Shown here: piece by piece, positions 1 to 11,926 of the stretch
Numbering within the stretch: position 1 is the first letter of the stretch
Layout of the letters: the number at the start of each line of letters is the position of its first letter
NCBI RefSeq assembly: GCF_029227915.1
Contig: NC_079875.1
Span: 7,809,001-7,873,000, forward strand
Origin: Hydractinia symbiolongicarpus
Taxonomy: Eukaryota > Cnidaria > Hydrozoa > Anthoathecata > Hydractiniidae
Length of the DNA: 64,000 nucleotides
Direction: 5' to 3'
Notes under the pieces: generated by a model
What the model saw: the letters and a program-made list of their open reading frames with translations, nothing else
Database searches by the model: none
What the model was told of the DNA's origin: nothing
Position numbers and translations under genes: made by a program

Positions 1-3000
1 GGAAGGGGATATCTTGGCAGCCATCACAACATCGATCAACTTTAATAACCCATTGATATCCTGGGAATAGAACAAGTACTCAAAATTCTCAGAAAAAAAT
101 ATTCTTTCACGCTTTCATTTCGGAATTACGGCCTGACAATGTAAGGATTCAAATGAAGTCATTTCTCAAAGAACCCGCACTTATTTAAATTGAAAACTAA
201 GTTTCCTAAACAAAATTTTTTCAAAAATTATATCAAGTTGTTTCAGAAAAAAACGAGCATATAAATAAACGAAAACCAAATGATAGAGCTGTGAAAATTA
301 ATGAGATTTTTGGGAAACAAAAAAATTCTACCTTCAATAATATGAATTGGCAAAGAGAAATGAAGGGAATATAAACTCAAGAGATGAGAGGGATTTTTAG
401 GAAAGTTACAACCCGATTTAACCCAGTATGGGTCCGAACCCCTTCAGTCTGCACGATATAAAAAATGCATGAAGTATAATTTGCACGGCCCCTGTCATCT
501 ATGTGTTGTTGTAGGTCCCTGAACCACGTCAATTCACATGGGATTTCTTTTGAAAAAAAAAACTGACAGAAGCTCCCGGGAGGCAAGGAGTGCATTAGAA
601 AAAGATCTCTTTTGTAGATAGAAAATGCCGGATATGCAATGTACATAGCTTAAAATTGTATCTATTGTTTTTTATTGTTCGTGAAAATTTCAAAAGAAGG
701 ACACTTCTCAAAACACGCATCTGTTCTGCAATCAATGATTAAAATAATTTGCAACAGAACAAAATGTTAAATCGTTTCTGATAACCAAACCATGCCGTCA
801 AAGTTAAGGTCGAATTAGAAAAACTTATCGTACGTACACCAATCATAAGCTGTCGCGTAAATGACCGGCATGCTAAGCACTGTGAGGCACCGGGTCTACG
901 ATTAGCTTAGTTGGCTAGGACTGGCTTTTGATGCATGCTCCTAGCATAAAGCCAACGTCGATTTTTAAATTTGCTACCGCGGAAGAAAACCGCACAGGTT
1001 AAGCATTGACGATAAATAAGAGACAAGTCTAATTTTCATGTACTCGGTCATTCCAAGCAGTCACGGTACATGTTTTTAATATTTTATGCAAGGTTATGTA
1101 CGAGATAGGTGTTTTACAAACAATATTGTTTTTCCACGATGATTATAACTTCTGATGTTTCGCTTTTATTCAATACAATTCAATTGTTAGTGTCACATGT
1201 CACATTTTACATTTACCCCACGATAACATAATTTTAATAAGGCACTTCAATTTGGTGCTTATCAAAATTGCGTATTGTCTGTGTGATCATTATACCACCA
1301 TGTTAGGTGGTTAATGGGTTTTGAGTGTTCTCATGCCTCTATGGGTGTGTTGTCAGTGTTATCATGTGTGTGTTTACGCATAAACAAGTGCCGTGTCTAC
1401 TAGACCTTTGTGGCACACAGCTGTCACACGCGGTGATGCTTAATTAAATTTTACATCCAATTAAAAGAACCTAGCCGACGCTAGGACCCAGCGTTTCGAC
1501 CCCGGGTTCCAGCGTCGGTTCTTCAGCTATACACTTAAAATACTGTAGGAAGAGTTTTTTATAGGTCAGGACGAAGAAGAAATGCTGATGCATAGAAGCA
1601 AAGAAACACGATGATCAACAATGTTAAAGGCATGGAGGTGCATATGGAGCATCAAGAATTATCAATCTAAGTTTGGATGGAAAACTATGCTGTGGCGTCA
1701 TAAAGCTAGCTTTGTAGGTTAAATATCAACTAAACTATGACATTTGTATGGCAAAGAAGTACCTTTCACTGGATATGAAAGGCTGATCACTTGTCAACAG
1801 AAATCCAACTGTTGCAGATGTTGCTGAAATTGTTTTTGAAAATAATGTTCAGCACAATTTCTAATGATTCTTTTTTATCTATGAGATTCTCCTCCTTAAA
1901 AAGAAAATCGACGATTACAAAGTTTAACAAGCCTACGATTCCCTCAACGTTAAGAAAGAATGCAGCAAGCGAGAACGGCCATTCCAAGCGAAACTAATTC
2001 ACATAACAACGAAGTAACAATATACACGATAAAACCTTTAATCCTAACAAACAAGGACGTATTATATGAATCAACAGCTCGACCGTTAAACTGAGAACGA
2101 ATTCTGAAGATATTTTGTTTCGGCAAAAAACGCATGGATTCTATAAAGCCTGCGCCAGTGCGAGGTATGATAGTTGATAAAACCTTGTTCCCTCTTGGGT
2201 GTGGTACCCAGCTACCCCCAGGTTCCTAGTCAGTGCATTTTGGTATACTGTGCCTGATTGGGTTAACATCTTACCAAGCAAGTATCTATTAGTACAGGCA
2301 CAGTACCAGTTGGTAGATTACAAAAAGGAAGTAGATGTTCTAAGCAACAAAGTAAATCACAATTATAACTTGGGCTAAAAAATGACTGGGAGTGAACAAT
2401 TACTTTTGCTTCTGATTGGAGTAGTTAAATTTCCAAAATATTTCATATAAAATTCAGGGAGGATTTCTTAATTTTATTTAAATAGGTAATCTCAAACACT
2501 TCTTAGGTTACCATGAACCTTTTTATTTTCAGAATTTTTGAACAAAAGAAATCTAAGAAAAACAAGATTGAGGCATCATAAACAGAAGTCAATTGAAAGC
2601 TATCTTAGAGGGTGTATCCAAAAAAAAAAACTTTTTTTTTTTTTTAAAAATTGGAATTCAAAAATCAAATCAAATTTTGATTTTCGTTTTAATAGACCTT
2701 CCAAAAATTTCCTAATTATGCCAAACTTAATTAAAGAGGTCAATACTAAAAATAATTCTCATCCCTAAGTTCCCTATCAAAAGGTAGAACAAATTACCCA
2801 CATTCGTTAATATTTCTATTCTTTAAGTGCCTCAAATGCGAGCTGAAATTTACGGTCAACCCTTCATATAGCCCAGTTTTCTAAGAATAGCCTTGATTTT
2901 AACATAATTACTTCCTTTAAATCTAATTAAAATATTCTTAATTAAAGGGCATTGAACAATTACATTATTGTAATTTATGAAATTCGGAAAAGGTCTATTA

Positions 3001-3309
3001 AAAACTAAAAATCAAATTAAATTTTTAATTTTTGTTGAACTTGAAAATTAAAAATCAAACAAGAAGCCCTGGGGGCTCTAAGAATTTCCACTTGCTTCCA
3101 AAATATTTGATGACAACCTGCTAATTCGTTGTGTTATCGTGCCAAACATTCGAAGAGGTTTGGTGCATGAAGCTCTGAAGATAAAGCACACAAGTGACAT
3201 ATCTTACAACAAACGCAAACAAAAAGAAACGTGTCATAATAAACTCACATTTTAAAATAAATTGCTAACAAAAAATACAGCCTATCATTCATGGTTGAAA
3301 GTCGATTAA
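1..3309. other. No gene recognised; AT-rich intergenic DNA
   Basis: Only short open frames without similarity or codon structure are present. Small foldbacks occur: one near 911-953 (arms GTTGGCT/AGCCAAC), one at 1466-1524, and one where TACTGTGCCTG near 2246 pairs with CAGGCACAGTA near 2296. A poly-A/poly-T block lies near 2620-2646. I see no tRNA or other RNA gene. Confidence 0.6.
1466..1524. repeat. Short GC-rich inverted repeat (foldback)
   Basis: AAGAACC..CGACGCT..GG on the left arm is answered by CCAGCGTCGGTTCTT on the right. The loop (about 1487-1509) contains ACCCAGCG and CCCGGGTT. It is far more GC-rich than its surroundings. It may be a tiny palindromic MITE or a structured end of a larger element; no target duplication was recognised. 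Confidence 0.5.
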
Positions 3310-4375
3310 AACGCCCATAGTCTTAAACGGCATTTAGTTGACAAAAAATCAAAATTTGATGCCACCATCATGTTCAGCATACTTTTTTTATTAACTGTGC
3401 CAATTTTTGTCGAAAATAAAGTAGTTTTAAATTTTGGCCTGAAATGACATTTACGTGACAAAAAATCAAACTTTTGTATCGTCATCGTTTTTAGCATACT
3501 TTATTTGTTAACTCTGCCAAATTCGGTCGAAAATGAAGTGGTTTTAATTTTTGGACCAATTTTGGCCTAAAATGGCATTTAGGTGACAAAAATCAATATT
3601 TTGATGTCACCATTATGTTCAGCATACTTTTCTTGTTAACTTTGCCAATTTTTGTTGAAAATGAAGTAGTTTTAATTTTTGGACCAATTTTGGCCTAAAA
3701 TGACATTTAAGGTGGCAAAAAATCAAAATTTTAATGTCACCATCATGTTCAGCATACTTTTCTTGTTAACTTTGCCAATTTTTGTTGAAAATGAAGTAGT
3801 TTTAATTTTTGGACCAATTTTGGCCTAAAATGATATTTAAGGTGTCAAAAAATCAAATTTTTAATGTCACCATCATGTTCAGCATACTTTTTTGTGATCT
3901 GTGCCAAATTTTGTCGAAAATATAATAGTTTTGAATTTTGGACCAATTTTGGCCTAAAATGATATTTAGGTGGCAAAAAATAAAAATTTTGATGTCACCA
4001 TCAGGTTCAGCATAATTTTTTGTCATCTGTGCCAAATTTTGTCGAAAATATAATAGTTTTGATTTTTGGACCAATTTTGGCCTAAAATGATATTTAGGTG
4101 GCAAAAAATAAAAATTTTGATGTCACCATCAGGTTCAGCATACTTTTTTTGTGATCTGTGCTAAATTTTGTCGAAAATAAAGTAGTTTTAATTTTTAGAC
4201 CAATTTTGGCCTAAAATGACATTTGAGGTGGCAAAAAACAAAAATTTTGATGTCACCATCATGTTCAGCATACTTTTTTGTTAACTGTGCCAAATTTTGT
4301 CGAAAATAAAGTAGTTTTAATTTTTGGACCAATTTTGGCCTAAAATGACACTTAGGTAACAAAAATCAGAGGAAC
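3310..4375. repeat. Satellite/minisatellite array, about eight ~128-bp units
   Basis: The phrase GTTCAGCATAC (with variants) recurs at about 3376, 3493, 3621, 3751, 3881, 4009, 4137 and 4267 (position of the AGCATAC part). Spacing is 117, 128, 130, 130, 128, 128 and 130 bp. Each unit also carries a 'TTTTGGACCAATTTTGGCC' stretch and a 'GATGTCACCATCATG' stretch. The first two units are the most diverged. ORFs in the array are by-products of the repetition. Confidence 0.93.
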
Positions 4376-5554
4376 GTGAAATCCCAGGGTCGATTTTTTC
4401 TCAAAAAATGCTCCAAAAGAAAAAAACGACGGTTTTAAAGAATTTCCTATGCCTTCGGGCGCGGAAATTCAATTAAATTTTCGTGTGGCACGTCATATGA
4501 CATATTATGTGTCAGATCATGTGATATTTCTAGCCTATCAGATTGATTGGCGTGAAGTGAAAAAAATTGAATTTGATTTTTAATCACCAATTTAAACAAA
4601 TATCTGAAAAATGAATTCGAATTTTAGGATTTTTAGCTCCAAACAATCCAAAGAAGTCCTGGATTGCAGAGAAAAACTCTTGCAAACGAGAGCGCACTTT
4701 GCCAAAAAATGGATTAGCTACATCCGAGATCTTATTAAAACGGGAGGTCTTCTTCTTATTCTTCTTATTCTTCTTTGACCGATTTTTTAACCGATTGTCG
4801 TAACGTCACGACTTTTAAAGTCCGACCTGGCCCCGCGACCTAGCTCTACGCCGGCTGTGTGCGTATCTTACTATTCGTTAAATTGGGGAAGAATAAAGAC
4901 TGCGTTACGAATTTGATCAAAAATATTGTAATAGAATGTTATTTTAATATTATTTGACGAGCTTCGCTAGATACTCCTTCAATTTTTTTTCCAGTTGTTT
5001 TTTAACGAGGCGGATTTTGTTCAACTAAACCGAGCTCAAGGTGTTAAGGCACAAGTTGTTTTGAGGGACCGGGTTCAAGCGCGCGATATTAATTAAACTG
5101 CAGCTTGTTTACCAAGCTGCGAGGTTAAGTTTTTTAAAGCGAGGAAAAATATTTGGTTGTGTTAGTAAAATTATTTAACTGTTAAAATTTCAGTTCTTTC
5201 AACGTTTTAGATACTCCCTTCATTGTGTCCATGTTTTCACATGTTTAGATGAAAATATCATCACGTCTTCTAGTCCTGTAGAATCTTAAACAAATTTTAG
5301 GATTTTTCAATGCAGCATCCTGCTGAAACCAGCTAGCCTTATTGTTAAGGTTTGGTAAATTATTATTTTTTTTTAGGTTAAGGTTGTGGCTCTCTAGCTA
5401 GTTCTTTAGTTAAAAACGTAAAAGTACAAATGCAGTTTGGCTAGCTACAACAATGTTCTTAATCAATAATTCTTATGAAAATTCAGTTGTGGCTACACCT
5501 TCTATTACTGTCATGACAACTTATTCCGCAAAATAAAATTGCTGAGTGATTCTT

Positions 5555-5990
5555 TTTAGCTAGACAAGATAACGACAGGCTGCTTCCTGTGTTTCTTATT
5601 TAAACCGAAGTTGCAAAACAGTTTTTTCGGAAAAGGGTATTACGCCTATTCACACGTGCAACACCTTTACCTGTACTAAACACTCGGCCCAATTTTAGCG
5701 ACAGATTGTTTCCTGTCTTCTTTGCTTAAACAGAATCTGTGATAAGTTTTTTTAAAAAGGCTATGACGTCTATATTGATATGGAACACGGTTTGCCTTTA
5801 TATAGTAAATTTTTCGCAACAGAGTGTATCCTGTGTTGTTATGTAAACCGAAACAGTTTTCGATAGAGATTTTCGATAACCGATACAGTTTTTGTGAAAA
5901 GGGTATTGCGCCGAATGGCATGTGCGACATTGTGTACCTGTACTAAGCGCTCAGCCCAGAGTAACATTCATTTCTAAACTTTCACTGGGG
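5555..5990. repeat. Degenerate tandem repeat, ~3 units of ~120-125 bp
   Basis: Units begin near 5574, 5700 and 5817 with variants of 'GACAG(g/a)(c/t)TG(c/t)TTCCTGTG'. Each continues through an AAACCGAA..AGTTTT segment, a GAAAAGGGTATTACGCC-like segment and 'CCTGTACTAA..CTCGGCCC'. A related diverged copy is seen at about 28230-28570, so this is a dispersed family. Confidence 0.6.
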
Positions 5991-7124
5991 AAAAATATTG
6001 TTTTATTTCAGCTAAATCTTATTTCTTTAATAATATATTACACCAGAAACACTATGATGTTGTTCGCTTCACTCGATTTACGACATACTATATAACCTAA
6101 GCGCTCACTTGATGGTGTTGCACAGTTTACGGTTCTTATTAATCGCTCTCCCAGGCGTTCAACGCTGGTTAATTAACCCGCCGGGTTCCCCGGCTAGTCT
6201 AAATATTAACACGGAGTCGCATTTTGGATATAGGCTCTTTCGTCTATTCTAAACCGATGAACGTAGAATAAGCTTTTTGTTACTTACGTCTACTTCTTCT
6301 TTGTTTGTTTGTTTTTAAATTCAATAGGATGCAACTTTTATGGTCAAACTTAAATTTCATAACGTTTTCAGTAGTCATGTATAAATCTCAAAGCGCAGTC
6401 GCAGGTATAAGAAACATTAACGGATATCGCTACACCACAAGCAATAATATTTAATATTGATACCCTAAAACGTCTTCGTTTCGTTCTGATGAATGTTAAG
6501 TGTATTGCAGTATTGTTGAAGTATTTTTTGTACCGATTATTTTTTGTACATTTGAGGAGACTTTAATTTTGATAAAATCTTAAAACTTTAAAGATTTACG
6601 ACGAGTTGCGGTTTTGTGGTGTATTGTTGAGAAAAAACATTTCATGGCGAAGGAGGTGAACAATAAAAAGGGTGCTAATGCAGTTATTCTGTGGGGCTAG
6701 CATCCCTTAAAGATAATTACATAAAAATAATTTTAAAACCGGGTCAAAATAAATCGAAAGTTTAAAACTTAAAAAATAAAGCAATTTGTTTGGTTGGCGC
6801 CTGGCGAATAGGATTGGATCCTACCATTACGCCTGGTCGCTGGGAGCGCGCGCAGAAGTGGAGGACCAATTTTAACAGTAACAGTAACGCGTTGGTTTGT
6901 TCTAGCATGTATCTAACGCACTACATGAGACATTTTGCTAGTTCAAGATAATACCATGGGATAATACCTATTTTTGAATGTCCCTTTCAGGTCTTGCCTC
7001 GATTACACTATATGTATACCGGAAGCCTATTTCACGTGACAGACAGAACTATATTTTGTGAAAAAAATCTTTAAATAAAACCTGGGAGAAGACATTTTGC
7101 ATCAAACACAGTAACAATACAATA

Positions 7125-7210
7125 ATAACCGATTACCCCGGGCTGTACTATATAATATCGTACGAGGTCGGTGCAATGACCGAGGGTAATGTTTTGGTAC
7201 ATTATTATAT
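7125..7210. repeat. Palindromic foldback repeat
   Basis: CGATTACCCCGGG on the left is answered by CCGAGGGTAAT on the right, flanked by AATAATAA/TTATTATAT. It is built like a small MITE. The centre shares 'CCG..ACCGAG' style motifs with the foldback at 27077-27206, but I cannot prove one family. Confidence 0.4.
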
Positions 7211-8176
7211 TATTTTTCAACCGTCTAAGTTAGATAAGAATAAAAAAATAAGAATTTCGGTTTAGTGTTTATAGAATTATATAATTTACTACTTTTGTTA
7301 ACAGTCGAGGTCAAAAATTTCAAACAGTCCTGTAAAAAAACAGAAACAACTTATGCAGAATTCGAAACTCACTATCGAATAAATCTTTGTATGCAAAACA
7401 TGTTTGAAACTTACTGAAGAATGTGTTAAGTTAAATGTGCAACCTCAAACGAGAGTTAACTCCATTTTCGATTGTATTAATAAAGTCATTCGAGAAATTT
7501 AGCTGTGTGAAAAAATAGTTTCTACAAAATTTGTTGTGAAAGAATTAATTCAGTTATATAAAATCATTGAAGCAGAAATGTCTTGGGATTCTCGAATTCA
7601 TCTGAAATAAAAAGATGATACTATCAAAGAAATTATCTTTCGGCGCCATAATTTTAACAAAAGAAACATCATTTTTTACAGAACTCCACAAATAGATGTT
7701 TATCTTTACGTTATACGTAGGATAATAACGTTGGTTATTATCCTCAAATGGCTTTGAGTCAACAAGGCTTTTTACACCTTTCACCTCACAAAAGGTGTTT
7801 GAAATAGTTGGAGCTGAATAAAAAAACAAGTAATGTAATTGAGGGGTAACAATAATAAATATCTCTGTTGTTGGTTCGTTGTAAAAGGTTTTTATATTGG
7901 CTTTTCATCCCTTCATTCCGTGCTTAGCTCTCGTTGAGGTCGGACGTATCTAAAACGCTCCGGTCTTGGCGCGCTAAGTCGAAGAAAGAAAAAAGAAGAC
8001 TAAAGCTTGAAGAGCTCCTGCTTTGACAGCTAAGTCTTATATACTGTACTGCCTTCTTTACTTCATTTATATCTTTTCATTTCTTTAATTTGTTGTTTTG
8101 TAAGTTTTTTAAATTATTGTTTTTGTTAATAAATTGTTTTTATCCCAGTCAGTTTTTTATCCATCTATCATCTAAT

Positions 8177-11100
8177 ATGGTAGCTTTGCTGTGTTGTGGG
8201 TTCCTGCTGCTCCTTCTGTGTAACATCGTAAGGAAATGGGCTTGCCTCAGATCCTTCAAACATAGTTTTGGAAGAGCACATAACCGTAGAATGATCTCTC
8301 TACGACTTAAAAATAACTTTACTCAGGTAGGAAACCCCACATTTACGCTAAAACTGATTTTTGTGTTCGTTGTATTTTTGAACAATACAAAACCTTCGTT
8401 CAAAAGTAGCTCACCCAAAAACAACGAAATGAGTCGACTAGATAGGAGTTTCTTTTCTATCTCTTCACTTGATGCCTGCAATAGAGTTTCTGAAAGCCAG
8501 CTCACTCTCCAATTAAAATTAATGGCTTTATCAAAACTTAAGCCAAGCAGGCACAAGTATTTCTATTTTTTAATCCTCTTGTCAGGGGACATCTGCCTCA
8601 ACCCAGGTCCTGTTAAGTATCCCTGTTCTTCATGCTTAAAACCTGTGGCAAAAACACACAAAGCACTTTCTTGTGACAAGTGTGGATTATGGGCTCATAA
8701 AAAATGTGAGCGTATTTCTGATAAAAAATATCAACAATTTATAAAGACTCCTGAAGATAAACTGTTTTTCGTTTGCAGTCCCTGTCTTTCTCGTAATTTG
8801 CCCTTTGCTAATGAGGAGTCATTTGGTGACGAAATTCCGGACAACATCAATATTACTATTGATGAAAACTTTGATTTTGAGGCAATCAGAAATGGGAAGG
8901 GCTTAAAAATGGCCCATCTCAACATTAATGGTCTGTCATCCAAACTAGACTATGTTAAACTTCTGCTACATCAAACAAAACTTGATGTATTCTCCATCTG
9001 TGAAACCAAAATTGATGACACCATCACTGACAATGACGTTAAAATTGATGGCTATGTTTGTTATAGGAATGATCGGAATAGACGAGGTGGGGGTGTTCTA
9101 AATTTTGTTAATGAAAACTTGGATAGCCACCTTTTGAAACACCTTTACTTCGAAAATGTTGAATCACTATGTGTGAAAGTGTGCCTGAAAAAAAAACTAA
9201 ACCTATTTACGTGTGTGGGGTTTACAGGCCACCTGGAGGTAGTGATTTGCAGAGTACCGAAAACCTGTGTACTCATTTTAAACAGTGTTTTAACTAGCTC
9301 CCAAAAGAAAAAGAAGTTTTTATCTTGGGAGATTTTAACTGTAACATGCTTTCAAAATATGCTCTTTCCTCCAAAATAAAGGAATTATGCTCCACTCTTT
9401 TCCTAAAACAACATATTACGGAGCCAACTCGTGTTACTGAAAATAGTAGCACTCTTATAGACTTGATACTTTCTAACAGTTCTTGTATTTCTAAAACTGG
9501 TGTCATGGATTTAGGCATCAGTGATCACAATTTAGTTTATGTGATCAGAAAATTCAAAAGGCCAAAATTTGAACCTAAAACATGCAAGGTTCGTAGCTAC
9601 AAGAACTTCAGTGAAGAGGCTTTTCTGAAGGACCTCAGGAATTTAGACTGGTCATATTTTAATAATTATGATGACCTTGATAAAGCATGTGAGAAACTGA
9701 ATAAAAATGTTAAAACAGTGGCTGACAAACATGCCCCTTTCAAAACACATAGATTTTCTGGCCGTGTTGAGGCATGGGTCACTGATGAATTAATAATAGC
9801 CATCAAAGAAAGAGACTTCTTGAAACGGAAAGCATCAAAAACAAAATCCATCATAGACTGGGAAGCTTTCAAACAAAAAAGGAACCAGGTAATAGGTCTC
9901 AAAAATCGACTCAAAAACGAGTACTATAATGACGTTTTGCAGGACTTTCAAAAACGGCCAAAACAACTTTGGAAAACCCTAAAAAAACTGGTTCCTGATA
10001 AGTCAGGCAATACTACCTCGATAAAACGAGTAGTCCAAAACGATGGTACAGAAACTTCTCACCCAAAAGAAATTTCCAACACATTCAATTCATTTTTTGT
10101 CAGTGTTGGTGCCAAACTAGCCTCTAAATTTTCTTCTGACACTACTAATGTTAATCCACCTGTTAGCGGACACGATTTTCGGTGGGCTCGTATTGAGACC
10201 AAAAGTGTCGAAAAAATAATTAGATCACTAAAACTTAATAAAGCTACAGGTTTGGACGGAATTGGTTCACGACTGCTAAAAGCAGGTTCGTCAGTTTTAA
10301 GTATTTATTTATCAAGTCTTTTCAACAAATCTTTATTTACTGGTTATGTACCTAAATGTTGGAAGACTAAAAGGGTCTCGCCTATTTTTAAAAGTGGCAA
10401 TAAAACAGATCCTACTAATTATCGGCCTATCTCCATTTTGCCAATTCCTATGAAAATTTTTGAAAAGTTAGTGCATGAGCAAATGTCTCATTTTATTTCT
10501 GAGCACAACTTCCTGAATGACAGACAGTCCGGATTTCGAAAACTCTTTTCCACAGAAACTGCAGTAGTCGATGTCTCTGATTTTATTCTTACTGAGCTCG
10601 ACCAACATAACTTTGTTTGTGCTGTGCTCATTGACCTTAAAAAAGCTTTTGACACTGTTGATCATAAAATTTTGTTAAAAAAACTATGGTGTTTTGGCAT
10701 CAGAGATGCTGCCTTTGACTGGTTCGAGTCCTACTGAACGGACCGAATGCAGCTGACTCTTGTAAACGACACAGGATCAGATCTGCTTCATGAAGACGCT
10801 TCTGGGGTGCCGCAGGGATCTGTGTTGGGGCCCCTGCTCTTTCTTTTGTATATTGATGACTTAAAATCTGTCATCAATTCAAACTACCACCATCTATATG
10901 CGGATGATACAATAATTATTTCGTCTCATAAAAACTTGGATACCCTTGTCTCCCAGGTCGAGTTAGAACTTTCGCAAGTCGACCTCTGGCTGAATAATAA
11001 CAAAATGACTATTAATACGGACAAAACTGAAACAATCTTTTTCGGCAACCACAGCCAGTTAAAAAAAGTTGAGAACAAAACTATCAACTATATGGGTATT

Positions 11101-11691
11101 CCTTTGAAGAGGAGCGAAAAAGTTAAATATCTTGGGGTAACATTTGATCAAAAAATGCAATGGGAAAAGCACATTAATGACATAAATAGAAAAATACTAA
11201 TTAAATATTCTAAAATTAGAACCATTGCATCTTGTTTAACACCTCACACAAAAAACCTTTTAATTAATGCACTTGTCATGCCATATTTCAACTACTGCTC
11301 CTCGGCATGGGCTTGTGCCACCCAAGGTAGATTGGGAAAACTAGAAAAACGATTAAAATGTGTCCGTACCTTTCTTGGGAAAGAGAGGGAATATTCAATG
11401 AATAATTTACTCATCAAAAACGATGCCATATTAGTTTTCAAAGCCATGAATCACATTGCTCCTGATTACATGCGCTCAAAATTCCTTTTGACAAAAAACT
11501 GTCATAATCATCAAACAAGAGGAGCTTCAAAAAACAGGTTCACACTTCCCTTGGTCAACACGGAATTTGGCAAAAAAGCCTTCCCATTTAGAGCTGCAAA
11601 AGTGTGGAATAATCTTCCAGACCAAGTGAGCTGTGATGGAAGTCTGCTTTCGTTTAAGACTTCCATCTCTAATGTATTTGGCAAATTCTAA
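8177..11691 (+). pseudogene. LINE polyprotein: PHD finger, APE endonuclease, reverse transcriptase (3 lesions)
   Basis: The first ATG in frame is at 8177. In order: a hydrophobic N-terminal region; a 2A-like motif ending NPGP at 8600-8611; a Cys/His finger resembling PHD (CDKCGLWAHKKC); an APE-type endonuclease starting HLNINGLSSKLD and continuing to LGDFNCN; then RT with GVPQGSVLGPLLF and the catalytic YADD near 10897. The C-terminal region ends in the FRAAKVWNNLP motif typical of CR1/L2-like elements. Lesions: a frameshift near 9216-9220 in a G run (the YRPPGG motif sits in the shifted frame), a TAG at 9295-9297 and a TGA at 10735-10737. Both stops are in the frame used downstream. The copy is therefore probably inactive, but damage is light. 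Confidence 0.88.
8555..8611 (+). other. 2A-like ribosome-skipping motif inside the LINE ORF
   Basis: The translation reads YFLILLSGDICLNPGP. This matches the 2A consensus D(V/I)ExNPGP except that Cys replaces Glu. Skipping would occur between Gly and the final Pro, releasing an N-terminal product of about 145 residues. 2A-like sequences are known in some APE-type LINEs of invertebrates; activity of this variant is untested. Confidence 0.6.
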
Positions 11692-11897
11692 TGGAGATCA
11701 CTTTTTAATTTTTTAATTTTTGTTTTTTATTCTTTTTCTTTTCAATTTTCACAGATTATAAATGTTACTATGTTTGATTGAGCTGAGGCAGTCTAAGGTT
11801 TATCATTTTTTGTTTCTTTTTTGTTCTAGTGGCCCCCAGTGGAAACAATCCACTAACTATAGGTTTTTGTGATTTTCTGGGCTAGCCACTTTAAATA

Positions 11898-11926
11898 TTT
11901 ATTATTATTATTATTATTATTATTAG
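11898..11926 (+). repeat. (ATT)n microsatellite, LINE 3' tail
   Basis: About nine ATT triplets directly follow the AT-rich 3' UTR of the LINE. This is the expected position for the simple-repeat tail used in target-primed reverse transcription by CR1/L2-like elements. Confidence 0.75.

Larger units (their letters stand above)
4376..7900. other. No gene recognised; repeats only
   Basis: Contains a TTC/TTA-rich simple repeat at about 4748-4780, a degenerate tandem repeat at 5555-5990 and a foldback near 7125-7210. Open frames such as 5676-5930 and 7554-7829 (minus) fall in repeat or low-complexity DNA and match no family I know. Confidence 0.55.
7900..11926 (+). mobile_element. Non-LTR (LINE) retrotransposon, CR1/L2/Rex-like, decayed
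   Basis: The core is the APE-endonuclease/RT reading frame at 8177-11691, followed by an AT-rich 3' UTR and a terminal (ATT)n tail at 11898-11926, typical of this LINE group. The 5' limit is uncertain; the GC-richer block from about 7900 may be 5' UTR. No target-site duplication was recognised. Clade is inferred from the YADD-type RT, the PHD-like finger and the simple-repeat tail. Confidence 0.8.

Noticed and set aside
3310-4375. CRISPR-like regular spacing
   Set aside because: Whole ~128-bp units repeat without unique spacers, in an animal genome; it is a satellite.
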